This document shows, piece by piece, positions 54,829 to 64,000 of a stretch of 64,000 nucleotides of DNA; the stretch's first letter is position 1; every line of letters begins with the position of its first letter. Below the pieces are notes generated by a model. That model was not told the DNA's origin, did no database searches, and saw only the letters and a list, made by a program, of their open reading frames with translations. The position numbers and the translations under genes were made by a program. This DNA comes from Marinobacter sp. es.042 (GTDB taxonomy: Bacteria > Pseudomonadota > Gammaproteobacteria > Pseudomonadales > Oleiphilaceae): NCBI RefSeq assembly GCF_900188315.1, contig NZ_LT897781.1, positions 2,480,001 through 2,544,000 on the forward strand, written 5' to 3'.

Positions 54829-55656
54829 TTACTTGGCCGAACGACGACGTACTATCATCTTGTCAGTACGCTTGTTCTTACGAGTCTTATGCCCTTTGGT
54901 CGGAACACCCCACGGAGTAACCGGGTGACGCCCGCCAGAGGTACGCCCTTCACCACCACCATGTGGGTGGTCAACTGGGTTCATAGCAACACCACGTACT
55001 GTTGGCCGTTTGCCGCGCCAACGTGATGCACCCGCTTTACCAAGCTGCTTGAGGCTGTGTTCGCTGTTGGACACTTCACCCAACGTTGCGCGACAGTCAA
55101 CAAGCACCTTACGCATTTCACCTGAGCGCAGGCGGATGGTGGCATATGCACCTTCCCGGGCAACCAGCTGTACGGATGCGCCCGCAGAGCGAGCCAGCTG
55201 TGCACCTTTGCCAGGCTTGAGTTCGACGCAGTGGATCACAGAACCGACCGGAATATTCCGGAGCGGAAGCGTGCTACCCACTTTGATTGGCGCGTCGATA
55301 CCGGAGCGCACAGGGTCACCAATCTGCATACCTTTGGGAGCGATAATGTAACGACGCTCGCCATCGGCATACTTCAGCAGTGCGATGTGCGCAGAGCGGT
55401 TCGGATCGTACTCCAGGCGCTCAATGACCGCCGGGATACCATCTTTGGTCCGCTTGAAATCGATGACACGGTAGTGCTTCTTGTGGCCACCACCCGTGTG
55501 ACGGGTTGTGATGCGGCCTACATTGTTACGACCACCCGTCTTGTTCTTTCTTTCTACCAACGGCTCGTAGGGGCGCCCAGTGTGCAGATCCGGGTTGTAA
55601 AGCTTTACAACGTGACGGCGTCCGGCAGATGTTGGTTTGGTTTTGACGATCGGCAT
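54829..55656 (-). CDS. rplB: 50S ribosomal protein L2
   Basis: The 275-residue L2 starts [20 protein letters not shown]. It has the basic region [20 protein letters not shown] and the invariant end region [20 protein letters not shown], which carries the histidine linked to peptidyl-transferase function. It is one of the most conserved ribosomal proteins and sits between rplW and rpsS. Confidence 0.98.
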   Translation of the reverse strand: MPIVKTKPTSAGRRHVVKLYNPDLHTGRPYEPLVERKNKTGGRNNVGRITTRHTGGGHKKHYRVIDFKRTKDGIPAVIERLEYDPNRSAHIALLKYADGERRYIIAPKGMQIGDPVRSGIDAPIKVGSTLPLRNIPVGSVIHCVELKPGKGAQLARSAGASVQLVAREGAYATIRLRSGEMRKVLVDCRATLGEVSNSEHSLKQLGKAGASRWRGKRPTVRGVAMNPVDHPHGGGEGRTSGGRHPVTPWGVPTKGHKTRKNKRTDKMIVRRRSAK

Positions 55657-55673
55657 ATTACGACCCCTTTACC

Positions 55674-55967
55674 TTATTCCACATCCAGAAAATCGATGTC
55701 CTGACCTTCTGCCAGCTTTACGTAAGCCTTACGAATGTCATTACGCTTGCCGAACCCGCGGATAGTGCGCTTGAGCTTACCCTTACGGTTCAGAACCTGA
55801 ACACCTTCTACGGTGACGTTGAACAGCTGCTCAACGGCTTTTTTGATCTCGGGCTTGGTGGCATCAGGTGCTACACGAAACACTACCTGGCCACGCTCTG
55901 CTGCCAGAGACGCTTTTTCCGATACGTGCGGCCCCAGCAGGACCTTGTAAATACGTTCCTGATTCAT
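55674..55967 (-). CDS. rplW: 50S ribosomal protein L23
   Basis: The 97-residue L23 starts [20 protein letters not shown] and has the loop [20 protein letters not shown] that extends into the tunnel. It is the docking place for trigger factor and SRP. Its ATG overlaps the rplD stop (ATGA). Confidence 0.98.
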   Translation of the reverse strand: MNQERIYKVLLGPHVSEKASLAAERGQVVFRVAPDATKPEIKKAVEQLFNVTVEGVQVLNRKGKLKRTIRGFGKRNDIRKAYVKLAEGQDIDFLDVE

Positions 55968-56569
55968 CCCAGCATCTCCTCGATCTTCTTCAGAGCGGGA
56001 ACGGTCACAACGACCTTCTCGAAGGCAACCAGGCTAACCGGATCCAGACCGGCAATATCACGCACGTCAACGTGCGGAATGTTGCGCGAGGCCAGATGCA
56101 GGTTCTGCTCGACGTTGTCGGACAGAATCAGCGCATTGGTCACACCGATATCCTTCAGCTTGGCGTTGAATGCCTTGGTCTTCGGGCTGTCAACGTTCAT
56201 GTCGTCAACAACAACCAGACGCTCTTGGCGAACCAGCTCGGAAAAAATGGAGCGCATCGCTGCGCGGTACATTTTGCGGTTTACCTTCTGCTCGAAGCCA
56301 CGAGGCTTGGCTGCAAAGGTAACGCCACCGGAGCGCCAGATCGGACTACGGATAGTACCGGCACGGGCACGACCGGTGCCCTTCTGACGCCATGGCTTCT
56401 TACCGCCACCGCTTACTTCGGAACGCGTCTTCTGAGCCTTGGTACCCTGGCGGGCGCCTGCCATGTAGGCAGTCACTACCTGGTGAACCAGCGACTCGTT
56501 AAAATCTTTGGCGAATGCAGCGTCGGAAACAGAAATTCCCTTGCCGCTACCTGTAATAGTCAATTCCAT
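55964..56569 (-). CDS. rplD: 50S ribosomal protein L4
   Basis: The 201-residue L4 has the tunnel loop with [20 protein letters not shown] (the segment altered in macrolide-resistant strains) and the globular end [15 protein letters not shown]. The length equals that of E. coli. In E. coli L4 represses its own S10 operon by transcription attenuation and translation control. Confidence 0.98.
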   Translation of the reverse strand: MELTITGSGKGISVSDAAFAKDFNESLVHQVVTAYMAGARQGTKAQKTRSEVSGGGKKPWRQKGTGRARAGTIRSPIWRSGGVTFAAKPRGFEQKVNRKMYRAAMRSIFSELVRQERLVVVDDMNVDSPKTKAFNAKLKDIGVTNALILSDNVEQNLHLASRNIPHVDVRDIAGLDPVSLVAFEKVVVTVPALKKIEEMLG

Positions 56570-56580
56570 CGCACCGCTCC

Positions 56581-57219
56581 TCAGGCTTTAACTGCAGGCT
56601 TGATGACAACATCGCCGCCAGTTGCGCCGGGAACGGCACCACTTACCAGCAGCAGGTTGCGCTCGGCGTCGACACGGACGATTTTCAGGTTCTGCACAGT
56701 CACCTGAGCATTACCCATCTGGCCCGCCATCTTTTTGCCCTTGAATACCTTGCCCGGAGTCTGGTTCTGACCAATGGAACCCGGAGCACGGTGAGACAGA
56801 GAGTTACCGTGAGTGGCATCCTGCATGGAGAAGTTCCAGCGCTTAACACCGCCCTGGAAGCCCTTACCCTTGGACTGACCGATGGCATCTACCACCTGAC
56901 CGTCTTCGAATACAGAAGCCGTAATCTCGCCACCGGCGGCCAGGTCTTCACCTTCGCCATCAGCAAGACGGAATTCCCACATACCACGACCGGCTTCAAC
57001 ACCTGCCTTGGCAAAGTGGCCCGCCTCGCTCTTGGTAACACGAGAGGAACGACGAGTACCGACAGTCACCTGAACGGCACGGTAGCCATCGCTTTCAAGA
57101 GTTTTCAGTTGGGTAATGCGGTTGGGCTCAACCTCAATTACCGTTACGGGCAGCGCCTGCCCATCTTCCGTAAAAATACGGGTCATACCGGCCTTACGAC
57201 CGACAACACCAATTGCCAT
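56581..57219 (-). CDS. rplC: 50S ribosomal protein L3
   Basis: The 212-residue L3 starts [20 protein letters not shown]. It has the extended arm containing the methylated-glutamine region [20 protein letters not shown] that approaches the peptidyl-transferase centre. It is the second gene of the S10 operon, 76 bases behind rpsJ. Confidence 0.98.
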   Translation of the reverse strand: MAIGVVGRKAGMTRIFTEDGQALPVTVIEVEPNRITQLKTLESDGYRAVQVTVGTRRSSRVTKSEAGHFAKAGVEAGRGMWEFRLADGEGEDLAAGGEITASVFEDGQVVDAIGQSKGKGFQGGVKRWNFSMQDATHGNSLSHRAPGSIGQNQTPGKVFKGKKMAGQMGNAQVTVQNLKIVRVDAERNLLLVSGAVPGATGGDVVIKPAVKA

Positions 57220-57295
57220 GTTTCACCTCTTAAGTGTACGGGGCTCTCACCCTCTATGGCCTTATGACAGTTACACAGACTAATACCGGGCGGTA

Positions 57296-57607
57296 TTAGC
57301 CGAGGCTGATCTGAACGTCTACACCTGCTGCCAGGTCCAGTTTCATCAGAGCATCTACTGTCTTTTCCGTCGGCTCAACGATGTCGAGCAAACGCTTATG
57401 CGTACGAATTTCATACTGATCGCGCGCGTCCTTGTTGACGTGCGGAGAGATCAATATCGTGTACTTTTCCTTCCGCGTCGGCAGAGGGATAGGGCCACGC
57501 ACCTGAGCGCCGGTCCGCTTGGCGGTATCGACGATCTCCTGCGTGGACTGGTCGATCAGGCGATAATCAAACGCCTTCAACCGGATTCGAATTTTTTGGC
57601 TTTGCAT
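57296..57607 (-). CDS. rpsJ: 30S ribosomal protein S10 (NusE)
   Basis: The 103-residue S10 starts [20 protein letters not shown] and has [20 protein letters not shown] and [20 protein letters not shown]. Besides its place in the 30S head it acts as NusE in transcription antitermination. It is the first gene of the S10 operon, with a near-consensus sigma-70 promoter about 60 bases upstream. Confidence 0.98.
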   Translation of the reverse strand: MQSQKIRIRLKAFDYRLIDQSTQEIVDTAKRTGAQVRGPIPLPTRKEKYTILISPHVNKDARDQYEIRTHKRLLDIVEPTEKTVDALMKLDLAAGVDVQISLG

Positions 57608-57668
57608 GATGCACCAAACTCCACTCGTAGCAGCTACTAGTTAGCCGACCTTCAAAAAAAGGAGCCGC

Positions 57669-57697
57669 ATTGTATGCATAATACCCAACCCTGTCAA
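57669..57697 (-). promoter_or_regulatory. Sigma-70 promoter of the S10 operon
   Basis: On the minus strand a perfect TTGACA is followed after exactly 17 bases by TACAAT (five of six), with TGC just before the -10 (extended element). A second TTGACC lies a little upstream. The leader to rpsJ is about 55 bases. Confidence 0.85.
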
Positions 57698-57744
57698 CAG
57701 CAATACTGGTTGACCGGGTCAGGCTGGCTTTGCGGCTGAAACAG

Positions 57745-57774
57745 AAAAAGGGGCTGAAGAATCAGCCCCTTTTT
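57745..57774 (-). terminator. Terminator after tuf
   Basis: The 13-base arms AAAAAGGGGCTGA / TCAGCCCCTTTTT with a four-base loop lie about 20 bases past the tuf stop. The T tract exists in both directions. It separates the str operon from the S10 operon. Confidence 0.9.
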
Positions 57775-57793
57775 TCCTGATCAAACGAGCAGA

Positions 57794-58990
57794 TTACTCG
57801 ATGATCTTGGAGACTACGCCGGCACCAACGGTACGGCCGCCTTCACGAATCGCGAAGCGCAGACCATCTTCCATGGCGATCGGAGCAATCAGGGTAACAC
57901 TCATCTTGACGTTGTCACCCGGCATAACCATTTCCACACCTTCCGGCAGTTCGCAAGAACCGGTTACGTCGGTGGTACGGAAGTAAAACTGCGGACGGTA
58001 GCCCTTGAAGAACGGAGTATGACGACCACCTTCTTCTTTGGACAGTACGTACACTTCGCACTCGAACTTGGTGTGCGGCTTGATGGAGCCCGGCACACAC
58101 AGAACCTGACCACGCTCAACGTCGTCACGCTTGGTACCACGCAGCAGCGCACCAATGTTCTCACCGGCACGGCCTTCGTCCAGCAGCTTGCGGAACATCT
58201 CAACACCTGTACAAGTGGTCTTCACGGTATCCTTGATACCAACGATTTCCACTTCGTCACCAGTCTTGATAACGCCACGCTCAACACGGCCGGTCACAAC
58301 AGTACCACGACCAGAGATAGAGAAGACGTCCTCGATCGGCATCAGGAACGGCTGATCGATCGCACGCTCCGGCTCAGGGATGTAGTCATCCAGAGCTTCT
58401 ACCAGCTTCTTGACAGCGGTAGTACCCATCTCGTTGTCGTCTTTGCCTTCCAGCGCCATCAGCGCAGAACCGGTGATGATCGGAGTGTCGTCACCCGGGA
58501 AGTCGTACTGGCTCAGCAGGTCACGAACTTCCATCTCAACCAGCTCGAGCAGCTCTTCATCGTCTACCATGTCCGCTTTGTTCAGGAACACAACGATGAA
58601 AGGTACGCCAACCTGACGGGACAGCAGGATGTGCTCACGGGTCTGCGGCATGGGGCCGTCAGCTGCGGAGCAAACCAGGATCGCGCCGTCCATCTGCGCC
58701 GCACCAGTGATCATGTTCTTCACATAGTCAGCGTGGCCCGGGCAGTCTACGTGAGCGTAGTGACGCTTCGGGGAATCGTACTCAACGTGGGAGGTCGCGA
58801 TGGTAATACCACGCGCACGCTCTTCCGGTGCGTTATCGATCTGGTCGAAGGCACTCGCAGAGCCTGTACCCCAAACTTCGTGACATACACGGGTCAGGGC
58901 AGCAGTCAAAGTGGTTTTACCATGGTCAACGTGACCAATGGTACCTACGTTCAAGTGCGGCTTATTACGCTCAAATTTAGATTTAGACAC
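57794..58990 (-). CDS. tuf: Elongation factor Tu
   Basis: EF-Tu carries aminoacyl-tRNA to the ribosome as a GTP complex. The 398 residues include [14 protein letters not shown] (G1), [32 protein letters not shown] (G3), [12 protein letters not shown] (G4), GSALMALEG (G5) and the C-terminal [15 protein letters not shown]. It is the last gene of the str operon, 35 bases behind fusA, and is followed by a strong terminator. Only one tuf copy is within the window; many relatives have a second near the tRNA genes. Confidence 0.98.
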   Translation of the reverse strand: MSKSKFERNKPHLNVGTIGHVDHGKTTLTAALTRVCHEVWGTGSASAFDQIDNAPEERARGITIATSHVEYDSPKRHYAHVDCPGHADYVKNMITGAAQMDGAILVCSAADGPMPQTREHILLSRQVGVPFIVVFLNKADMVDDEELLELVEMEVRDLLSQYDFPGDDTPIITGSALMALEGKDDNEMGTTAVKKLVEALDDYIPEPERAIDQPFLMPIEDVFSISGRGTVVTGRVERGVIKTGDEVEIVGIKDTVKTTCTGVEMFRKLLDEGRAGENIGALLRGTKRDDVERGQVLCVPGSIKPHTKFECEVYVLSKEEGGRHTPFFKGYRPQFYFRTTDVTGSCELPEGVEMVMPGDNVKMSVTLIAPIAMEDGLRFAIREGGRTVGAGVVSKIIE

Positions 58991-59025
58991 GGTTACACCT
59001 CTTCCTGTTTCTTAAGTCCTGGGGA

Positions 59026-61131
59026 TCAACCCTTTTTAATGATCGCTTCGGCAATGTTCGAAGGTGCCTCTGAATAACCAGAGAACTCCATCGCATAGGA
59101 CGCCCGGCCTTGCGTTGCAGAACGCAGGTCGGTGGCGTAACCGAACATTTCCGACAACGGAACCTCTGCACGGATGACCTTACCGGCAGGACCTTCGTCC
59201 ATGCCCTGGATAACGCCACGACGACGGTTCAGGTCGCCTACAACATCACCCATGTAATCTTCCGGCGTCACAACTTCAACACGCATGATCGGCTCGAGCA
59301 GTGCCGGGCTCGCCTCGAGGGCACCCTTCTTCATTGCCATGGAACCAGCGACCTTGAAAGCCATCTCGTTCGAGTCGACGTCGTGATAGGAACCGTCGTA
59401 CAGGGTTGCCTTGATACGCAGCAGCGGATAACCAGCCAGACAGCCGTTCTGCATCTGCTCTTCAATACCCTGCTGAACTGCCGGGATGTATTCCTTGGGA
59501 ACAACACCACCAACAATTTCATTCACGAAGATAAAGTTTTCGCCATCTTCATCATCCAGCGGCAGCGGCTCAAGCTTCAGCTTGACGTGACCGTACTGAC
59601 CACGACCACCGGACTGACGCACGAATTTGCCTTCGACATCTACCGGCTTGCGGATGCATTCGCGGTACGCAACCTGCGGCTTACCAATGTTCGCCTCTAC
59701 CTTGAACTCGCGACGCATACGGTCAACGATGATGTCCAGGTGAAGCTCACCCATGCCAGAGATGATCGTCTGACCGGATTCCTCGTCGGTACGCACGCGG
59801 AACGACGGATCTTCCTGAGCCAGCTTGCCCAGAGCTACACCCATCTTTTCCTGGTCCGCCTTGGACTTCGGCTCAACGGCAACAGAGATAACCGGCTCCG
59901 GGAACTCCATGCGCTCGAGAATGATCTTGTGATTCTCGTCGCACAGCGTGTCACCGGTAGTCACACTTTTCAGACCGATAGCTGCAGCGATGTCGCCCGC
60001 CAGAACCTCTTTGATTTCCTGACGATCCTTGGAGTGCATCTGAACCATACGGCCGACGCGCTCTTTCTTCCCCTTGACCGAGTTGTAAACGGCATTACCG
60101 GACTCAAGCTTACCGGAGTAAACCCGGAAGAAAGTCAGCGTACCGACAAACGGGTCAGTAGCAATCTTGAACGCCAGTGCCGCGAAGGGCGCGTCGTCAT
60201 CGGCCTCACGAAGCTCTTCGGTACCATCTTCGTCAACTTCACCACGAATGGCCTTGACTTCGTCCGGCGCCGGCAGAAACTCGACAACGGAGTCAAGAAC
60301 CGCCTGAACACCCTTGTTCTTGAACGCAGAACCACAGGTTGCAACAACGATTTCGTTGGCCAGGGTGCGCATCCGCAGACCCTTCTTGATTTCTTCGATG
60401 GACAGCTCACCCTCTTCGAGGTACTTCTCCATCAGTTCTTCGTTGGCCTCTGCAGCAGCTTCAACCATCTGCTCGCGGTACATGGCGACTTCTTCTTCCA
60501 TTTCCGCAGGAACGTCCTTCTGCTCGTAGGTCGCACCAGAGTCAGCTTCGTTCCAGTAGATGGCCTTGTTACGAATCAGATCAACGATACCGGCGAAATT
60601 GTCTTCAGAGCCGATCGGCAGCTGAATGGGAACGCAGTTTGCGCCCAGACGCTTCTTGATCTGCTCGACAACACGCAGGAAGTTTGCGCCGGCACGGTCC
60701 ATCTTGTTGACGAACACCATGCGGGGAACTTCGTACTTGTTGGCCTGACGCCATACAGTCTCGGACTGCGGCTCAACACCGGAGGAACCACAGAACACGA
60801 CAACCGCACCGTCGAGTACGCGCAGGGAGCGCTCTACTTCGATAGTGAAATCAACGTGCCCCGGGGTGTCGATGATGTTGATCCGGTGCTCCGGGTACTG
60901 CTTGTCCATACCCTGCCAGAATGTCGTAGTCGCAGCAGAGGTGATGGTAATACCACGCTCCTGCTCCTGCTCCATCCAGTCCATGGTAGCTGCACCATCA
61001 TGAACTTCACCGATCTTGTGGGAAATACCTGTATAGAACAGTACCCGCTCGGTGGTCGTGGTTTTGCCCGCATCAACGTGCGCACAAATACCAATGTTTC
61101 TGTAACGCTTGATAGGAGTCTTGCGTGCCAC
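59026..61131 (-). CDS. fusA: Elongation factor G
   Basis: EF-G drives translocation and ribosome recycling. The 701-residue protein has [19 protein letters not shown] (G1), [44 protein letters not shown], and the domain IV/V signatures [14 protein letters not shown] and [17 protein letters not shown]. This is the main fusA type by its place in the str operon between rpsG and tuf. Confidence 0.98.
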   Translation of the reverse strand: MARKTPIKRYRNIGICAHVDAGKTTTTERVLFYTGISHKIGEVHDGAATMDWMEQEQERGITITSAATTTFWQGMDKQYPEHRINIIDTPGHVDFTIEVERSLRVLDGAVVVFCGSSGVEPQSETVWRQANKYEVPRMVFVNKMDRAGANFLRVVEQIKKRLGANCVPIQLPIGSEDNFAGIVDLIRNKAIYWNEADSGATYEQKDVPAEMEEEVAMYREQMVEAAAEANEELMEKYLEEGELSIEEIKKGLRMRTLANEIVVATCGSAFKNKGVQAVLDSVVEFLPAPDEVKAIRGEVDEDGTEELREADDDAPFAALAFKIATDPFVGTLTFFRVYSGKLESGNAVYNSVKGKKERVGRMVQMHSKDRQEIKEVLAGDIAAAIGLKSVTTGDTLCDENHKIILERMEFPEPVISVAVEPKSKADQEKMGVALGKLAQEDPSFRVRTDEESGQTIISGMGELHLDIIVDRMRREFKVEANIGKPQVAYRECIRKPVDVEGKFVRQSGGRGQYGHVKLKLEPLPLDDEDGENFIFVNEIVGGVVPKEYIPAVQQGIEEQMQNGCLAGYPLLRIKATLYDGSYHDVDSNEMAFKVAGSMAMKKGALEASPALLEPIMRVEVVTPEDYMGDVVGDLNRRRGVIQGMDEGPAGKVIRAEVPLSEMFGYATDLRSATQGRASYAMEFSGYSEAPSNIAEAIIKKG

Positions 61132-61149
61132 TGTATAAACCTCGGCTGA

Positions 61150-61620
61150 TTAGAAACGGAAGTGAGAGAACGCCTTGTTGGCTTCTGCCATGCGGTGAAC
61201 ATCTTCACGCTTCTTAACAGCGGAGCCTTTGCTGTCAGCGGCGTCCAGGATTTCACCAGCCAGACGCTGAGCCATGGACTTCTCACCGCGCTTCCGTGAA
61301 TATTCTACGAGCCAGCGCATAGCCAGCGCGTTCTGACGGGAAGGCCGTACTTCGACAGGCACCTGGTAAGTAGCACCACCCACACGACGGGACTTAACCT
61401 CAACCATCGGCTGGATGTTCTCCAGGGCCTTCTCGAACATGTCGATCGGCTCTTCTTTGGATTTCTCGGCAACAATTTCAAGAGCGCCGTAAACAATGCG
61501 CTCTGCGGTAGACTTCTTGCCACTTTCCATCACGTGGTTAATGAACTTGGCAAGACGTGCACTGCCGAATTTCGGATCCGGGATAATTTCCCGTTTAGCT
61601 GCAACTCTTCTTCTAGGCAT
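61150..61620 (-). CDS. rpsG: 30S ribosomal protein S7
   Basis: The 156-residue S7 starts [20 protein letters not shown] and contains [20 protein letters not shown] and [21 protein letters not shown]7 nucleates assembly of the 30S head; in E. coli it represses the str operon. Its end motif [15 protein letters not shown] is typical. Confidence 0.98.
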   Translation of the reverse strand: MPRRRVAAKREIIPDPKFGSARLAKFINHVMESGKKSTAERIVYGALEIVAEKSKEEPIDMFEKALENIQPMVEVKSRRVGGATYQVPVEVRPSRQNALAMRWLVEYSRKRGEKSMAQRLAGEILDAADSKGSAVKKREDVHRMAEANKAFSHFRF

Positions 61621-61734
61621 CGATAAGCCCTTATATATCTAAAAGGTCTTCAGGAACCCCTGAGATAGCAAATGCTACTCAGCCTTACTCTCACCGTTCT
61701 GACAAGCAACGATAAAAGACACCCGCTCGGGACA

Positions 61735-62109
61735 TCAGGACTTGGGTCGTTTTGCACCGTACTTGGAGCGGCCCTGCTTACGGTTCTGTACACCCTGGGT
61801 GTCCAGCGTTCCGCGAACAGTGTGATAGCGCACACCCGGAAGGTCTTTTACTCGACCGCCTCGGATAAGCACAACACTGTGCTCCTGAAGGTTGTGACCT
61901 TCACCACCAATGTATGAGGAAACCTCGTAGCCGTTGGTCAGACGAACACGGCACACTTTACGCAGTGCTGAGTTCGGCTTCTTCGGCGTTGTGGTGTAAA
62001 CACGAGTGCACACACCACGGCGCTGAGGGCAGGCCTGGAGAGCAGGAACATCGCTCTTGGCTACCTTGCGCTTACGAGGCTTACGCACCAACTGATTAAT
62101 CGTTGCCAT
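61735..62109 (-). CDS. rpsL: 30S ribosomal protein S12
   Basis: The 124-residue S12 starts [20 protein letters not shown] and has [20 protein letters not shown] (with the lysine of the streptomycin-response site) and [20 protein letters not shown] (second site). The ATG at 62109 gives the family length; the frame is open five codons further. It heads the str operon, with a promoter and a leader hairpin upstream. Confidence 0.98.
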   Translation of the reverse strand: MATINQLVRKPRKRKVAKSDVPALQACPQRRGVCTRVYTTTPKKPNSALRKVCRVRLTNGYEVSSYIGGEGHNLQEHSVVLIRGGRVKDLPGVRYHTVRGTLDTQGVQNRKQGRSKYGAKRPKS

Positions 62110-62143
62110 GTAAGCAAACTCCAAAAAACCATATCAATGAAAC

Positions 62144-62165
62144 TTACCCCCTGTGCAGGGGGTAA
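62144..62165. promoter_or_regulatory. Perfect hairpin in the rpsL (str operon) leader
   Basis: TTACCCCCTG and CAGGGGGTAA are exact complements around a two-base centre. The structure lies between the predicted start of transcription (about 62174) and the rpsL ATG, so it is within the leader RNA. No T tract follows on the minus strand, so it is not an ordinary terminator. Confidence 0.6.
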
Positions 62166-62180
62166 AATTTAAGGGACGCA

Positions 62181-62209
62181 AGTGTAAGCCTGCGCCCCCG
62201 GACAGTCAA
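62181..62209 (-). promoter_or_regulatory. Sigma-70 promoter of the str operon
   Basis: On the minus strand TTGACT is followed after exactly 17 bases by TACACT. It lies between the end of rpoC and rpsL, giving a leader of about 65 bases. Confidence 0.7.
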
Positions 62210-62232
62210 GATGACTGGTCTCTTTTTGACCA

Positions 62233-62259
62233 CCTCCCGGGTAGGTAACTACCCGGAGG
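62233..62259. terminator. Possible 3'-end hairpin of rpoC
   Basis: CCGGGTAG and CTACCCGG pair around GTAA, and the stem can extend with one bulged base. No T run follows on the minus strand, so it may be an RNA-end stabiliser rather than a true terminator. Confidence 0.4.
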
Positions 62260-62276
62260 CGGCGCGCCGTCCCAAC

Positions 62277-64000
62277 TCAACTTTCGCGGTTGAGCTCGGC
62301 ACTCAGAGCTTCTTCCACGTCGGCCGCGGTTACGCCCTGCTCTTCCAGGTCACGCTTGCGACGACGCTCATTGTGGTATGCCAGACCGGTACCGGCTGGA
62401 ATCAGTCGACCAACCACAACGTTTTCTTTCAGGCCGCGCAGGTAATCCCGCTTACCGGTAACCGCACCTTCGGTGAGTACCCGGGTGGTTTCCTGGAACG
62501 AAGCCGCAGAAATGAACGACTCGGTGGCCAGGGAAGCCTTGGTGATACCCAGCAGCAGACGCTCGAACCTAGCCGGCTCTTTGTCTGCCACGTCGGCCTT
62601 CTCGTTTTCTTCCAGCACCTGGGTAATTTCCACCTGATCACCGGACAGCAGAGTCGTATCACCCGGATCGGTGATTTCGACCTTGCGCAGCATCTGACGC
62701 ACGATAACCTCAATGTGTTTATCGTTGATGACAACGCCCTGCAGACGGTAAACGTCCTGGATTTCGTTGGTGATGTACTTGGCCAGTTCCACCACACCCA
62801 GCAGACGCAAAATGTCATGTGGGTTGGACGGACCATCCGAAATCACCTCACCCTTCTCAACGGTCTCACCTTCGAAGACGTTAAGCTGACGGTGCTTCGG
62901 AATCAGCACTTCGTACGGATCGGCATCCTTCGGCGTGATCACCAGACGCTTCTTGCCCTTGGTTTCCTTGCCGAATGAGACCATACCGCTGATTTCGGCC
63001 AGAATGGACGATTCCTTCGGACGACGGGCCTCGAACAGATCGGCAACTCGCGGCAGACCACCGGTGATATCCCGGGTCTTGGAGCTTTCCTGCGGAATCC
63101 GCGCAACAACATCACCTAGCTCAACCCGCGCGCCATTGGCCATGGTCACCAGCGCATTCGCCGGCAGGAAGAAGATTGCGGTACCGCCGCCTGGCAGCTC
63201 CACTTCTTCGCCCTTTTCGTCAATGAGCTGGATCGCCGGACGGATGTCCTTGCCAGCTGCAGGACGCTCTTTGGAATCAATGACCTCCATGGTGGACAGG
63301 CCGGTCAGTTCGTCAGTCTGGGTCCGGACAGTGATGCCCTGATCCATATTGACGAATTTCGCGGTACCACCGGCTTCGGCGATGATCGGGTGAGTGTGTG
63401 GATCCCACTTGGCAACCACAACGCCGGCTTCTACGGCATCTCCGTGCTTCACGGAGAGAACCGCACCGTATGGCAACTTGTACCACTCACGCTCACGACC
63501 CTGGTCATCGGCAATGGCCAGCGCAGAGGATCGGGAGATCACCACCAGAGAACCATCGGCCTTCTCGATCGACTTCATATTGTGAAGACGAACCGTACCA
63601 CCATGCTTGACCTGGATATTGTCCACCGCGGACGCCCGGCTGGCGGCACCACCAATGTGGAAGGTACGCATGGTCAGCTGGGTACCCGGCTCACCGATGG
63701 ACTGAGCGGCGATAACGCCCACAGCCTCACCAACGTTGACCTGATGGCCACGGGCCAGATCACGGCCGTAGCACTTGGAACAGATACCGTGGCGGGTTTC
63801 GCAGGTGATCGCAGAGCGAACCCAGACTTCGTCCACACCGGCCCGCTCGAGGGTTTCAACGGCCTTCTCGTCCAGCAGGGTGCCGGCTTCAATGACGGCG
63901 TTGTCCTTGTCAGTCGGGGTAAACGCATCACGGGCGGTCACACGACCCAGAACCCGGTCACCCAGGGGCACAACAACGTCGCCGCCTTCGATGTGCGGCG
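62277..64000 (-). CDS. rpoC: RNA polymerase beta' subunit (C-terminal part, 5' end beyond the window)
   Basis: The frame is open to the right edge, so only about the last 574 residues of a protein of some 1400 are present. Seen are the zinc cysteines of [19 protein letters not shown] and [20 protein letters not shown] (the trigger-loop region). Further along are [20 protein letters not shown] and the C-terminal [20 protein letters not shown]. The first visible residues read [20 protein letters not shown]. This fixes the gene order rpoC-rpsL-rpsG-fusA-tuf, as in Pseudomonas and E. coli relatives. Confidence 0.97.
   Translation of the reverse strand, partial: PHIEGGDVVVPLGDRVLGRVTARDAFTPTDKDNAVIEAGTLLDEKAVETLERAGVDEVWVRSAITCETRHGICSKCYGRDLARGHQVNVGEAVGVIAAQSIGEPGTQLTMRTFHIGGAASRASAVDNIQVKHGGTVRLHNMKSIEKADGSLVVISRSSALAIADDQGREREWYKLPYGAVLSVKHGDAVEAGVVVAKWDPHTHPIIAEAGGTAKFVNMDQGITVRTQTDELTGLSTMEVIDSKERPAAGKDIRPAIQLIDEKGEEVELPGGGTAIFFLPANALVTMANGARVELGDVVARIPQESSKTRDITGGLPRVADLFEARRPKESSILAEISGMVSFGKETKGKKRLVITPKDADPYEVLIPKHRQLNVFEGETVEKGEVISDGPSNPHDILRLLGVVELAKYITNEIQDVYRLQGVVINDKHIEVIVRQMLRKVEITDPGDTTLLSGDQVEITQVLEENEKADVADKEPARFERLLLGITKASLATESFISAASFQETTRVLTEGAVTGKRDYLRGLKENVVVGRLIPAGTGLAYHNERRRKRDLEEQGVTAADVEEALSAELNRES

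Noticed and set aside
59110..61149. Very long open frame (679 codons) on the plus strand opposite fusA
   Set aside because: It mirrors the strongly biased codons of fusA, has no family resemblance, and the opposite strand is an unmistakable EF-G.
1..64000. tRNA, rRNA, CRISPR arrays, insertion sequences, prophage or toxin-antitoxin genes
   Set aside because: I found no sequence pattern that supports any of these in the window; the repeats seen are isolated palindromes without array structure.

Overview
The window reads as a chromosomal segment of a marine gammaproteobacterium close to Marinobacter (Pseudomonas/Alteromonas-type order). The reasons are the gene order and the families present: an LPS-core block next to ilvE-glnE, as in Pseudomonas; rplQ followed by a convergent uvrA, then a divergent MFS gene and ssb; a complete MSHA (type IV) pilus locus beside ssb, as in Vibrio and Shewanella; and sigma-54/NtrC control of nitrogen genes. 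The species assignment is inferred from recognised families and gene order, not from a database search. I saw no rRNA, tRNA, CRISPR array, transposase or prophage gene.

Layout. 1-3806: envelope glycan genes. On the minus strand are a truncated CDP-glycerol glycerophosphotransferase-like gene, a GT4 glycosyltransferase and a Kdo kinase; on the plus strand is a GT9 heptosyltransferase-like gene. 3830-8235 (minus): a DUF6165 protein, ilvE and glnE. 8316-13502: a two-helix potassium channel with a cytoplasmic RCK region, a CYTH triphosphatase, an outer-membrane porin, dtd and prolyl aminopeptidase. 13622-15433: typA/bipA. 15434-20868: the nitrogen block, with a glnA control region (two NtrC boxes and a sigma-54 promoter), glnA, a secreted DUF4124 protein and ntrB-ntrC with their own NtrC-like box and sigma-54-like promoter. 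20930-38570 (minus): sixteen MSHA genes in the order mshI1, I2, J, K, L, M, N, E, G, F, B, A, C, D, O, P, Q (seventeen if the two mshI halves are counted separately), mostly coupled by ATGA overlaps. 38807-43785: ssb and a YajR-like MFS carrier (minus), with uvrA divergent. 43988-62109 (minus): one continuous translation block, rpsL-rpsG-fusA-tuf / S10 operon / spc operon / alpha operon, ending at rplQ. 62277-64000: the 3' part of rpoC, cut by the right edge.

How the parts work together. GlnE adenylylates glutamine synthetase, and the target tyrosine (Tyr396) is visible in GlnA. NtrB/NtrC control glnA transcription, and the DNA sites for this can be read directly. The MSHA block encodes an inner-membrane platform (MshI, J, G), an assembly ATPase with an MshEN-type c-di-GMP motif pair (MshE), a secretin (MshL) with helpers (MshK, M, N), pilins (MshA-D, O, P) and a very large modular exported protein (MshQ) that may sit at the pilus tip. 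The translation block carries clear sigma-70 promoters before rpsL, rpsJ and rpsM.

The best non-gene signals are the nitrogen control sites, two copies of a perfect palindromic repeat placed just behind genes (one supplies a stop codon), a long compound inverted repeat behind uvrA, and a perfect hairpin in the rpsL leader. I did not find a clearly undescribed multi-gene system. The least-described parts are MshQ, the DUF6165 and DUF4124 proteins, and the CDP-glycerol-type transferase in an LPS setting.
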